DNA from: Craurococcus roseus
GTDB taxonomy: Bacteria; Pseudomonadota; Alphaproteobacteria; Acetobacterales; Acetobacteraceae
Direction of reading: 5' to 3'
Length of the DNA stretch: 64,000 nt
Assembly (NCBI RefSeq): GCF_039523795.1
Contig: NZ_BAAAFZ010000028.1
Location: 62,001 to 126,000 of the forward strand
The position numbers and the translations under genes were made by a program. The stretch's first letter is position 1; each line of letters starts with the position of its first letter. Shown here piece by piece: positions 54,358 to 62,833 of the stretch. Below the pieces are notes generated by a model, which made no database searches, was not told where the DNA came from, and saw nothing but the letters and a program-made list of their open reading frames with translations.

Positions 54358-54816
54358 GTGGCGGAGATCGGGTTCTACCACCTGACGCGCACGCCGCTCG
54401 ACCAAGCACTGCCGCGGCTGCTCGGGCGGGTGCTGGAGAGCGGCGGCCGCGCCATGGTGCTCTGCGGCGGCCCGGAGCGAGTGGCGGCGCTGGACGCCGC
54501 GCTGTGGCTCTCCCCTGATCCGGACTGGCTGCCGCACGGCACCAAGCGCACGGGCAACGCCGAATTGCAGCCGATCTGGCTGGCGGAGGAAGACGCGCCG
54601 GCCGAGGGCGCGCCCAACGGCGCCCGCTTCCTGTTCCTGCTCGACGGCGCCGAAAGCGCGCGGCTCGACCGCTTCGACCGGGTGCTGGACCTGTTCGACG
54701 GCAACGACGAAGCGTCCCTGGCCGCGGCCCGGCGGCGCTGGGCCGCGTGCAAGGCGGCTGGCCACGCGCTCAGCTATTGGCAGCAGGGCGCGCGGGGCTG
54801 GGAGAAGAAGGGCTGA
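54358..54816 (+). CDS. holC: DNA polymerase III subunit chi
   Basis: A 152-residue chi subunit, which joins the clamp loader to SSB. It begins IGFYHLTRTPLDQALPRL and contains LWLSPDPDWLPHGT, a strong chi signature, and FLFLLDGAE. The GTG start lies 16 bases after pepA, and pepA-holC linkage is common in Proteobacteria. Confidence 0.9.
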   Translation: MAEIGFYHLTRTPLDQALPRLLGRVLESGGRAMVLCGGPERVAALDAALWLSPDPDWLPHGTKRTGNAELQPIWLAEEDAPAEGAPNGARFLFLLDGAESARLDRFDRVLDLFDGNDEASLAAARRRWAACKAAGHALSYWQQGARGWEKKG

Positions 54817-55069
54817 CCGCCGCCGCCGCGTGACGTGCGCCGACACAGCGAGCCGGTTGCGGTCGCCACGGGCTCGGCCGCCGGTGTGGCGGCCGTGGTG
54901 GCATGGCGGGGCGGATCGAGGGCCGTTCCGGCGGCGACCCGCTGGACCTCGCCGCCACGGGCTGATAGGGCGCGGGACGACCCTTTGGATTAGGCCTCGG
55001 CGCCACCGAACCTCATGGCCCCGCGCGCGGCGGTCCAATCGGCGCGGCGGGGAGGCCAGAACCGCGCCC
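54817..55069. other. Intergenic region with a GC hairpin
   Basis: A 253-base gap after holC. A perfect 7-bp hairpin GGCCGCC-GGTGT-GGCGGCC lies at 54876-54894 and may help end the pepA-holC message, although no T run follows. CGCCACGGGCT is repeated near 54864 and 54953. No gene is seen. Confidence 0.4.
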
Positions 55070-56293
55070 ATGCGAATGCCCCGCGATTCCGAAGGCCGGC
55101 GGCGCTCCCGCCGCCTGCTGCTCGTCGCCTACCTCGCCTTTGTCGGCCTGGGGCTCCCCGATGCGGTGACGGGCGTGGCTTGGCCGTCCATCCGCAAGAC
55201 CTTCGGCGTCGGGCAGGACGGCCTCGGGCTGCTGCTGTCCTGCGCGGCGGCCGGCTATCTCGCGTCGAGCCTCGCAGCCGGCGGGCTGGTCCGGCGCCTG
55301 GGCATCGGGCGGCTGCTCGCGGCGTCGAGCGCGTTGGTGGCTTTAGCCCTCGCCGGCTATGCGACCACCGGCGTATGGCCGGTTTTCCTGCTTTGCGCGT
55401 TCGCGCTCGGCGCGGGCGGGGGCGCGATCGACGCGGCGCTCAACCTGTTCGTGGCGGTGGCCTTCGGGGCGCGGCAGCTCAACTGGCTGCACGCCTTCTA
55501 CGGCGTCGGCGCGGCGCTCGGGCCGCTGCTGATGACGGCGGTGCTGGCCGCTGGTTGGAGCTGGCGCTGGGGCAATGCGGCCATCGCCTGCGTCCTCGCC
55601 GCGCTCTCGCTGGCCTACTTCGCCACGCGGAACGTCTGGTCCGTCGCGCCGGGGCGGGAGCGGGGCGACGGCGACGCGGGCGGCGCGCCGGTCACGGCGG
55701 GGCAAGCGCTGCGCCTTTCGGCGGTGCGGCTGCATGTCGCCGTTTTCTTCCTGCTGACCGGGGTGGAGGCCACGGCGGGCCAGTGGGGCTACACGGTGCT
55801 GACGGAAGCGCGGGGCGTTTCGCCGGCCGTCGCCGGCGTCTGTGTCGGCGGCTTCTGGGCCATGTTCACCGTGGCGCGCGTCGCGGCCGGCGCCGTCGTC
55901 GTGCGCGTGGGCGGGGTGCGCCTCGCGCGCGCCAGCGCCGCCGGGGTGGCGGCGGGCGCGTTGTTGTTCGCCTTTTCGCCCGCTGGGGCGCCGCTGGTGG
56001 GCGTGGCCGGGCTCTGGCTGGTCGGCCTCGCGCTCGGGCCGCTGTTCCCGGGGCTGATGGCGGAAACGCCGCGCCGCCTTGGCGCCGGGGCGGCGGCGCA
56101 CGCGGTCGGGTTCCAGGTCGCGGCGGCGGTTGCCGGGGCCGCTGCGCTGCCGGCGCTGGCCGGGGCGCTCGCGGCGCGCGGCGGGTTCGGCCTCGAAGCC
56201 GTCGCGGCCGTGCTGGTCGTCGGGGCGTTCCTGTTCCTGTCGATGCACGAGAGGATCGTCGCCGCAGCGGACGGCGGCGGCCGCCGCGGCTGA
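55070..56293 (+). CDS. Major facilitator superfamily transporter
   Basis: A 407-residue inner-membrane protein with about 12 hydrophobic helices in two halves separated by a charged loop (RNVWSVAPGRERGDGD). Helix 1 carries FVGLGLPDAVTGVAWPSI, and the helix 2-3 loop RRLGIGRLL is a degenerate MFS signature. The general look is that of Fsr/YbjJ-like sugar or drug transporters; the substrate is unknown. ATGs at 55070 and 55076 are both possible starts. Confidence 0.85.
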   Translation: MRMPRDSEGRRRSRRLLLVAYLAFVGLGLPDAVTGVAWPSIRKTFGVGQDGLGLLLSCAAAGYLASSLAAGGLVRRLGIGRLLAASSALVALALAGYATTGVWPVFLLCAFALGAGGGAIDAALNLFVAVAFGARQLNWLHAFYGVGAALGPLLMTAVLAAGWSWRWGNAAIACVLAALSLAYFATRNVWSVAPGRERGDGDAGGAPVTAGQALRLSAVRLHVAVFFLLTGVEATAGQWGYTVLTEARGVSPAVAGVCVGGFWAMFTVARVAAGAVVVRVGGVRLARASAAGVAAGALLFAFSPAGAPLVGVAGLWLVGLALGPLFPGLMAETPRRLGAGAAAHAVGFQVAAAVAGAAALPALAGALAARGGFGLEAVAAVLVVGAFLFLSMHERIVAAADGGGRRG

Positions 56294-56308
56294 CCGAGGT
56301 CCGGCGGT

Positions 56309-57325
56309 TCAGCCCTCCAACCGTATCCCGGTCAACTCCGCCAAGTCCTGCCACCGCGCGACTTCGGCGCGCTGGAACGCCGCGAACTCGGCCGCCGGCA
56401 GCGGCGCCGGTTGGAAGCCCAGGCCCGCCAGGCGGGCGGCGAAGTCCGGCTCCGCCAGGATGCGCGGCAGGGCTTCCGAGAGCCGGGCCACGACAACCGC
56501 CGGGCTGCCGGCCGGGGCGAACAGGCCGAACCAAGCGTCAACCGCCATGTAGGGCGCCCCGGCCTCGGCGAAGGTCGGCACCTCCGGCAGTTCGGGCAGC
56601 CGTCGCGGGACGCCGATGCCGAGGCACCTGAGCCGGCCTTCCCGCACCAGGGACGAGACCTGCGGCCAAGTCGAGACGAAGAAGTCCACCACGCCCGCCA
56701 CCGTGTCCGTGGTGGCCTGGGCGCCGCCGCGGTAGGGGACGTGGGTGGCGGCCAAGCCTTCGCGCCGGGCGAAGCCCTCGGCGATGACGTGGCTCGCGGA
56801 ACCGACGGAGGAGGAGGCGTAGGTCAGCGTCGCCCCGCCTTTCCCCCGCGCCGCCAGCTCCGCCAGCGTCTGGGCGGGCGAGGCCGCCGGCACCACCAGG
56901 GCGTGGTGGACCTCCGCCAGCCTGCCGATCGCGGCGAAGTCCTCGACCGGGCGGTAGGGCAGGCCGCGCACCATTGCGGCGTTCGCGGCGTGGGTCTGGT
57001 TGTTGCCGAGCGCCAGGGTGTAGCCGTCGGGCGCCGCCGCCGCGGCGGCCTGGGTGCCGACCACCGCCGCGCCACCCGGCCGGTTCTCCACCACGAAGCC
57101 CGGTCCGGGGAAGGCTGCGCCGAGGCGCTCCGCCAGCGCGCGGGCCAGGACGTCGGTGCTGCCGCCGGGCGGGTAGGCGAGCAGGATCCGCACCGGTTTG
57201 GCGGGCCATTCCTGCGCGACCTGCGCCTCGGCCGCGAGGGCCGGCGGCAGCAGGGACGTCGCCAGGAGCGCCCTGCGGGAAATGGTGGGCGTTCGCGGCG
57301 CTCGCCTCGCGACGTCGTCAATCAC
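56309..57325 (-). CDS. Bug-family tripartite tricarboxylate transporter receptor
   Basis: A 338-residue periplasmic solute-binding protein. A twin-arginine-like signal (SRRALLATSLLPPALA) is followed by WPAKPVRILLAYPPGGSTDVLAR and VVENRPGGAAVVG, which are the Bug hallmarks, and HVPYRGGAQATTD. Such receptors bind carboxylates or other organic acids, often without nearby TctA/B, as here. The start is a GTG. A 10-bp palindrome lies upstream at 57371. Confidence 0.9.
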   Translation of the reverse strand: MIDDVARRAPRTPTISRRALLATSLLPPALAAEAQVAQEWPAKPVRILLAYPPGGSTDVLARALAERLGAAFPGPGFVVENRPGGAAVVGTQAAAAAAPDGYTLALGNNQTHAANAAMVRGLPYRPVEDFAAIGRLAEVHHALVVPAASPAQTLAELAARGKGGATLTYASSSVGSASHVIAEGFARREGLAATHVPYRGGAQATTDTVAGVVDFFVSTWPQVSSLVREGRLRCLGIGVPRRLPELPEVPTFAEAGAPYMAVDAWFGLFAPAGSPAVVVARLSEALPRILAEPDFAARLAGLGFQPAPLPAAEFAAFQRAEVARWQDLAELTGIRLEG

Positions 57326-57646
57326 AGGTGTTCCTTCGGGAGCGTATGAAACATTCGGTCATCTCACTGCCATCATGATGACACAGGCATCGTAATAAGT
57401 TCGGGGGCGTCGGACGGAGGCAGAAGCGTGGAACTGGCGACCGGAACGCTGCTTGTGCAGGCCCCCAAGACCCTCGCCGCCAATGCGTGGAGCCAGTTCC
57501 TCCAACGAGTCCTCGTTTCGGTCGGCCGTGACGGCGACTCCGACTCGGAAGAGCGGGTGGCGGAGCGCTTGGTGCCGCGGCTGGCTCCGGCCTCCAACCC
57601 CGGCGAGGGTTCTGCTTCGGAGCGGCAAGAGGCGTAGCGGCGCCGG
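57326..57646. other. 321-bp intergenic region with a palindrome
   Basis: The gap between the Bug-receptor gene and tadA. It holds the palindrome at 57371 and, near 57610-57635, a stretch GCGGCAAGAGGCG like the flank of the repeats at 5446-6051. A 69-codon frame on the plus strand (57428-57637) has no recognisable features. The region therefore looks non-coding. Confidence 0.45.
57371..57380. promoter_or_regulatory. CATCATGATG palindrome upstream of the Bug gene
   Basis: A perfect 10-base palindrome 46 bases upstream of the Bug-receptor GTG, itself framed by GTCATC at 57358 and GATGAC at 57377. It could be a regulator site; its shortness makes chance possible. Confidence 0.3.
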
Positions 57647-58120
57647 TCACGCCGCCCCCGCGCCGCAATTAGCCCCGTCCCGGCGCAACGCTGCGAAGAA
57701 CGTCCGCAGCAAGGCGCCGCATTCGCCCTCGCGCACGCCGCCGACCACCTCCGGGACATGGTGGCAGGACGCGGCGGCGTAGACCCGCGCGCCGTGGTCC
57801 ACCCCTCCCCCTTTCGGGTCGTAGGCGCCGAAGACCACGCGCGCGATACGGAAGAACGACGCCGCCTGGGCGCACATCGGGCAGGGCTCCAGCGTCACGG
57901 TGAGGGTGCAGCCGGGCAGGCGCGGTTCGCCGCGTGCCCGCGCCGCCGCGCGCAACGCCAGCATCTCGGCGTGGGCGGAGGCGTCGCGCAGTTCCTCCGT
58001 CCGGTTGCCGGCGCGGGCCAGCACGCGGCCCCGCCCATCCGTCACCACGGCGCCCACAGGCACCTCGCCGCGCCCGGCAGCGGCGCGCGCCTCCTCCAGC
58101 GCGATCTTGATCGGGTCCAT
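57647..58120 (-). CDS. tadA: tRNA-specific adenosine deaminase / nucleoside deaminase
   Basis: A 157-residue zinc deaminase. The zinc and catalytic motif HAE is H50-E52 and PCxxC is C80-C83 (PCPMC). TadA converts A34 of tRNA-Arg to inosine; guanine deaminase-like paralogues share this fold, so TadA is likely but not certain. The ATG at 58120 is the conserved start. Confidence 0.87.
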   Translation of the reverse strand: MDPIKIALEEARAAAGRGEVPVGAVVTDGRGRVLARAGNRTEELRDASAHAEMLALRAAARARGEPRLPGCTLTVTLEPCPMCAQAASFFRIARVVFGAYDPKGGGVDHGARVYAAASCHHVPEVVGGVREGECGALLRTFFAALRRDGANCGAGAA

Positions 58121-58231
58121 GGGGAGGCTTATGGCCGCCCGGCGGCAACACCGCCAATCGGGTGCGTCTTGCCCGGCCACGGGCGTCCGGTGCTAGCGTC
58201 GCGGCCACCGAACGGAGGAAACGCCGCAGCC

Positions 58232-59482
58232 ATGCCCCCATCCTCTCGCCGCGCCGTGCTGGCGGGCGGCGCGGCCGCCCTCGCGGCCCCCTTCTCCGCC
58301 GCTGCCCAGGCGCCGGCGGCGCCGCGCTTCGATCTGGTGATCCGCGGCGGCGAGGTGCTCGACCCGTCGCAGAACCTGCGCGCGCGGCGGGATTTGGGCA
58401 TCCGCAACGCCCTGGTCGCGGCCGTGGAGCCCGAAATCCAGGCCGCGGCGGGGCGGCAATCGATCGACGCCGCCGGGAAGCTGGTCTGCCCCGGGCTGGT
58501 GGACCTGCACGCGCACGTCTACCCGGAGGTCTCGGCCATCGGCCTGCCGGCGGACGAGTTGGTGCCCTGGACCGCGACCACCACTTACGTCAGCGCCGGC
58601 GACGCAGGGGCCAACACCTTCTCGCTGTTCCGCCACGCCGTGGCGGCGCGGGCCCGGACGCGCTTGTTCGGCTTCGTCCACGTCTCCTCCATCGGCCTCG
58701 CCGGCTTCCCCGTGGGCGAGATGCTGAACATCGACTACGCCGCGGTGGAGGCGGCGGCGAAGACGGTCACCGAGAACCGGGACATCTGCCTCGGCGTGAA
58801 GGTCCGGATCAGCGCCGACGTGGTCGGCGGCAACGGGCTGGAGCCGCTCCGCCGCGCGATCCGCGCCGCCGAAATGGCCGGGCCCTGGGCCAAGGTGATG
58901 TGCCACATCGGCAACGCGCCGGGCGACATTTCCGAGCTGCTGGGGCTGCTCAGGCCCGGCGACATCCTCACCCACGCATTCTCCGGCGCCGGCAACAACA
59001 CGGTCCAGAACGGCCGCGTGCTGCCCGCCGCGCTGGACGCCAAGCGCCGCGGCGTGGTGGTCGACGTGGGCCACGGCGGCGGCTCGTTCGACTACACCGT
59101 GTTCGAGCCGGCGCGCGACGGGGGCTTCGGCCCGGACACCATCAGCAGCGACCTCCACGCGGTGTCCGGCAACACCCCCGGCATGCCCTTCCTGCCCTGG
59201 GTGATGAGCAAGTTCCTGAACAACGGCTACACGCTGGAGCAGGTGGTCGAGATGGCGACCGTGAAGCCGGCTCGGGTCATCGACCGGGTGGAGGGGCTCG
59301 GGACCTTGCAGGTGGGCGCCCCCGGCGACGTGTCCATCCTGGAACTGGTGCGGGAGCCGGTGGAGTTCGTGGACACCCGCAACAACCGCCGGAGCGGCGA
59401 CCGTTGGCTGAAGCCGGTGCAGACGGTGAAGGCCGGACGGCCCTTCGGGCGTCCCTTCCCGGTGCCCTTCGCCTGGCCTTGA
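58232..59482 (+). CDS. Amidohydrolase/deacetylase-family metallohydrolase
   Basis: A 416-residue TIM-barrel metal hydrolase. It begins with a twin-arginine-like exported-type signal (SSRRAVLAGGAAALAAP) that is rare in this family. The metal motif is LVDLHAHVY, with VKVRISADVV (possible carbamylated lysine region), MCHIGNAPGD, ILTHAFSG and the C-terminal VGAPGDVSIL. Related enzymes are dihydroorotase-like deacetylases and D-aminoacylases. AACGGAGGAA precedes the ATG. The substrate is unknown. Confidence 0.83.
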   Translation: MPPSSRRAVLAGGAAALAAPFSAAAQAPAAPRFDLVIRGGEVLDPSQNLRARRDLGIRNALVAAVEPEIQAAAGRQSIDAAGKLVCPGLVDLHAHVYPEVSAIGLPADELVPWTATTTYVSAGDAGANTFSLFRHAVAARARTRLFGFVHVSSIGLAGFPVGEMLNIDYAAVEAAAKTVTENRDICLGVKVRISADVVGGNGLEPLRRAIRAAEMAGPWAKVMCHIGNAPGDISELLGLLRPGDILTHAFSGAGNNTVQNGRVLPAALDAKRRGVVVDVGHGGGSFDYTVFEPARDGGFGPDTISSDLHAVSGNTPGMPFLPWVMSKFLNNGYTLEQVVEMATVKPARVIDRVEGLGTLQVGAPGDVSILELVREPVEFVDTRNNRRSGDRWLKPVQTVKAGRPFGRPFPVPFAWP

Positions 59483-59552
59483 CCCGGCCGACGCGCCCCA
59501 GCCGCGCGCAACGGCCTTGCGCCCGCGCCACCGGAAGTTCTAGGGACGGCGC

Positions 59553-60272
59553 ATGAGCAAACGCCCCGTCATCGGCCTGACCCTCGATGCGGAGGAGCCG
59601 GGCGGCTACTCCAAGCTGCCCTGGTACGCGCTTCGGAAGAACTACTTCACGGCGTTGGCGGAGGCCGGCGCTTTGCCGATCGCCCTGCCCCACGACCCGG
59701 ATCTGGCCGCGGATTACCTGGATCGATTGGATGGCCTGCTCGTCACCGGCGGCGCCTTCGACGTGGACCCGGCGCTTTACGGCGGCGGCCCGGCGCATTC
59801 GACGGTCAAGCTGAAGTACGGACGCACGGCGTTCGAGCTGGCGGCGACGCGGGAGGCGCTGCGGCGGGACATGCCGGTGCTCGGCATCTGCGGCGGGCAG
59901 CAGTTGCTCGCGGTGGCCTTCGGCGGCACCTTGATCCAGCACATCCCGGACAGCGTCGAGGGCGCCTTGCAGCACGAGCAGCCCAACCCGCGCACCGAGC
60001 CGGGGCACGAGGTCTCCGTCGCGCCCGGCACCCTGCTGTCGCGAGTCGTCGGCGGCCGGGGGCGCATCGCGGTGAACAGCGCCCACCACCAAGCGGTGGA
60101 CCGTCCCGGCGAAGGCGCGGTGGTCAACGCGGTGGCGCCCGACGGCGTGGTGGAGGGCGTCGAGCACCCCGGCTACCGCTTCGCCCTCGGCGTGCAATGG
60201 CACCCGGAATACGCGGTGGACGAAGCCGACCCGCTGATCTTCCGCGCCTTCGTTTCAGCTTGCCGCAGGTGA
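59553..60272 (+). CDS. Gamma-glutamyl-gamma-aminobutyrate hydrolase family (class I amidotransferase fold)
   Basis: A 239-residue PuuD-like protein. The nucleophile cysteine lies in LGICGGQQLLAVAFGGTL, where the usual CRG is CGG, and the His/Glu pair lies in VQWHPEY. It likely hydrolyses gamma-glutamyl amides such as gamma-glutamyl-GABA in polyamine breakdown, though no puu genes are nearby. It overlaps the next gene by four bases. Confidence 0.85.
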   Translation: MSKRPVIGLTLDAEEPGGYSKLPWYALRKNYFTALAEAGALPIALPHDPDLAADYLDRLDGLLVTGGAFDVDPALYGGGPAHSTVKLKYGRTAFELAATREALRRDMPVLGICGGQQLLAVAFGGTLIQHIPDSVEGALQHEQPNPRTEPGHEVSVAPGTLLSRVVGGRGRIAVNSAHHQAVDRPGEGAVVNAVAPDGVVEGVEHPGYRFALGVQWHPEYAVDEADPLIFRAFVSACRR

Positions 60273-61093
60273 CAGACGAGGGCGCCACCGAGGACGGCCC
60301 GCGCGGCGAGCGCATCGCCAAGTGGCTCGCCCGCGCCGGCGTCGCCAGCCGTCGGGACGCGGAGAAGCTGATCGCGGAGGGCCGCATTCGGCTCGGCAAC
60401 CGCGTGGTCGAAACGCCGGCGACCTTCGTCAAGGCCGGCGACCTGGTGACGCTCGACGGCCGGCTGGTGGGGGAGCCGCAGCGGACGCGGCTGTTCCGCT
60501 ACCACAAGCCCGCCGGCCTGGTGACGACGCACCGCGACGATAAGGGCCGGCGGACGGTCTTCGAGGCCTTGCCCCCCGGCCTGCCGCGGGTGGTGTCGGT
60601 CGGGCGGCTCGACCTGACCTCGGAAGGGTTGCTGCTGCTGACCAACGACGGCGCCCTGGCGCGCCGTTTGGAGCTGCCGGCGAACGGCTGGATACGCCGC
60701 TACCGCGTGCGCGTGCATGGCGCGGTGGACGAGCGGGCGCTGGCCGCCCTGGCCCGCGGCGCGACCGTGGAAGGCGTGCGCTACGGGCCGATCGAGGCCG
60801 GGCTGGACTCGCGCCGCGGCTCCAATGCCTGGCTGACGGTGGCGCTGCACGAGGGCAAGAACCGCGAGATCCGCCGCGTCATGGCGTACCTCGACCTCGG
60901 GGTGACGCGGCTGATCCGCACCGCTTACGGGCCGTTCCAGCTCGGCTCGCTGCCTCCCGGGGCGGTGGAGGAGGTCAACCCGAAGGTGCTGCGCGAGCAG
61001 TTGGGCCTCGCCCCGGCGCCGCGTCCGGCCAAGACCCGCGACGAGGCGGCGCGGGCCGGGCGGGAAGCGGTTCCGGACCCGGATGCGGCGTGA
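60269..61093 (+). CDS. rluB: rRNA pseudouridine synthase, RsuA/RluB family
   Basis: A 274-residue enzyme. An N-terminal S4 RNA-binding domain (RIAKWLARAGVASRRDAEKLI and GRIRLGNRVV) precedes the catalytic domain with the aspartate in VGRLDLTSEGLLLLTNDG and KNREIRRVM. It isomerises uridine in 23S rRNA (RluB, U2605) or a similar site; RluE and RluF are alternatives. The GTG start overlaps the hydrolase stop, and rsmD follows. Confidence 0.9.
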   Translation: MTDEGATEDGPRGERIAKWLARAGVASRRDAEKLIAEGRIRLGNRVVETPATFVKAGDLVTLDGRLVGEPQRTRLFRYHKPAGLVTTHRDDKGRRTVFEALPPGLPRVVSVGRLDLTSEGLLLLTNDGALARRLELPANGWIRRYRVRVHGAVDERALAALARGATVEGVRYGPIEAGLDSRRGSNAWLTVALHEGKNREIRRVMAYLDLGVTRLIRTAYGPFQLGSLPPGAVEEVNPKVLREQLGLAPAPRPAKTRDEAARAGREAVPDPDAA

Positions 61094-61111
61094 CGGCCGC
61101 CGGGTGGTGCG

Positions 61112-61684
61112 GTGAGGATCATCGCCGGGCGCCACCGCGGCCGGAAGCTCGTCGCCCCCGCCGGGACCGCCACGCGGCCCACCTCCGACCGCGTGCGGCA
61201 GGCGCTGTTCGACATGCTGTGGCACGCGCCCTGGGCCGGCCGGTCGGCGGTGGACGGGGCGGTGGTGCTCGACGCCTTCGCCGGCACGGGCGCCCTCGGG
61301 CTGGAAGCGCTGTCGCGCGGCGCCGAGCGCGCGACCTTCCTGGAAACCGACGCCGCGGCCCTGCGCGCGCTGCGCGCCAACATCGCCATCTGCCGCGAGG
61401 GGGAGCGCTGCACCGTGCTGCCGACGGACGCCGCGCGCCCGCCGCGTGCCGCCAAGGCCTGCACGCTGGTCTTCCTCGATCCGCCTTACGGCGAAGGCTT
61501 GCTGGAGACCTCCCTCCGGGCGCTCTCCGCCTCGGGGTGGGTGGCGCCGGGCGCACTGGTTTGCGCAGAAACGCCAGCCGGTCCGGACGAAGCGGCGCCT
61601 CCGCCCGGCTTCACGCTGCTCGCCGAAAGGGCGCACGGGCCGGCGCGGGTGCTGTTCATGCGGCCGGAGGGCGGCGGGGCTTGA
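61112..61684 (+). CDS. rsmD: 16S rRNA (guanine-966 N2)-methyltransferase RsmD
   Basis: A 190-residue SAM-dependent methyltransferase. It begins MRIIAGRHRGRKL, with RPTSDRVRQALFDML, the SAM motif LDAFAGTGALGLEALSRGA and the catalytic LDPPYGEG. It modifies G966 of 16S rRNA. The GTG start lies 19 bases after the pseudouridine synthase, and the stop overlaps the TTG of the next gene (TTGA). Confidence 0.93.
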   Translation: MRIIAGRHRGRKLVAPAGTATRPTSDRVRQALFDMLWHAPWAGRSAVDGAVVLDAFAGTGALGLEALSRGAERATFLETDAAALRALRANIAICREGERCTVLPTDAARPPRAAKACTLVFLDPPYGEGLLETSLRALSASGWVAPGALVCAETPAGPDEAAPPPGFTLLAERAHGPARVLFMRPEGGGA

Positions 61685-62811
61685 AGACGCTCACGCGCGT
61701 GCTCGTGCTCCTGCCCGGTGCCGACCTGGGCGGCGCGGAGGCGCACACGGCTTGGCTGGCCCGGTCGCTCGCCGCGAGCGGCCTCGACGTGAGACTGGCG
61801 ATCGGTGCCCCGTTGCTCGACCGCTTCGCCCCGCTGCTCGGGCCCGGGGCGGCGGTGGAAGCGGCGCCGATCGCTTGGGACGCCCGACGATCCGTCGAGG
61901 CGAATGGGAACCGCCAAGCCGAGGCCGCGGCGGGCCTCATCGCCGCCGCGCGGCCGGACGCCGCGGTATTGCCCCTGCCCTGGCCGACGCACGGCCTCGG
62001 CTTGCAGCGCGCGCTCGCCGAAGCTGGCGTCCCCGTTCTGGCCGTGGCGCACCTGGCGCCTTTCGAGCCCGAGCCGGACGGGCTCGCCGCCGCGCGCGCC
62101 ATGCGGCCCGGGCCGACCGTTTGGGTCGCGGTGTCGCAACCGGTTGCGGAGCGGCTGGCGGCGTGCTTCGCGCTGCCGCCGGGCGCCGTGTCGGTGGTGT
62201 TGAACGGCGTCCGCGTGCCACCCGAAGGCCCCCGCCGACGCGCGGCGGCGCGGGCGGCGAAGCGGGATCTGGCCGGCGTCGCCGGCGGCGCGCCGCTCTT
62301 TGTCTTCGCCGGCCGGCTCGAACCGAACAAGGGCGCCGATCTGCTGCCGGCGCTCGCGGAGCGGTTGCACGCGGCGACGGGCGGCGGCGTCGCCGTGCTC
62401 GGCTCCGGCAAGGCCTCCCGGGGCTGGGACGGCGCCGCCGCGCTGCCTGGCCTCCGCCTCATGGGTCATGTCCCCGACGTGCCGGACTGGCTGCTGGCGG
62501 CCGACGCGCTGCTGCTGCCGTCGCGGCTGGAAGGCTGCCCCCTCGTGTTCCTCGAAGCCGCGGCGCGGCGCTGCCCGGTGGTCGCCGCCCCGGCGGCGCT
62601 GGAAGCCTTCGGCGACGACGCCTTCGCCATGGCCGCGGTGGCGCAGGAAGGCTCGGCCGCCGCGATCGCCGACCGCGCGCTGGCCGCCTTCGCGGAGCCG
62701 GCCGCCACCCGGCGCCGCGCCGAAGCGGCCTACGCCTTCGCGGCCGCCCATGACGTCCAGGCCATGCTGCGGCAGTATGCCGCCCTCCTCCGCGCCGCCG
62801 CCGCGCTTTAG
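61681..62811 (+). CDS. Family 4 glycosyltransferase
   Basis: A 376-residue GT-B-fold enzyme. The N-terminal half has PGADLGGAEAHTAWLAR and the C-terminal half FAGRLEPNKGADLLPALAERL, LMGHVPDVPDWLLAADALLLPSRLEG split across two conserved blocks, and the EGCPLVFLEA EX7E-type motif. It transfers a sugar from a nucleotide donor, probably for a surface polysaccharide or glycolipid. The start is a TTG overlapping the rsmD stop. Confidence 0.85.
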   Translation: MKTLTRVLVLLPGADLGGAEAHTAWLARSLAASGLDVRLAIGAPLLDRFAPLLGPGAAVEAAPIAWDARRSVEANGNRQAEAAAGLIAAARPDAAVLPLPWPTHGLGLQRALAEAGVPVLAVAHLAPFEPEPDGLAAARAMRPGPTVWVAVSQPVAERLAACFALPPGAVSVVLNGVRVPPEGPRRRAAARAAKRDLAGVAGGAPLFVFAGRLEPNKGADLLPALAERLHAATGGGVAVLGSGKASRGWDGAAALPGLRLMGHVPDVPDWLLAADALLLPSRLEGCPLVFLEAAARRCPVVAAPAALEAFGDDAFAMAAVAQEGSAAAIADRALAAFAEPAATRRRAEAAYAFAAAHDVQAMLRQYAALLRAAAAL

Positions 62812-62833
62812 GACCGGAACGCCCGAACGCACG

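Noticed and set aside
57428..57637. A 69-codon plus-strand frame between the Bug gene and tadA
   Set aside because: No family motif and an unremarkable composition; treated as noncoding.
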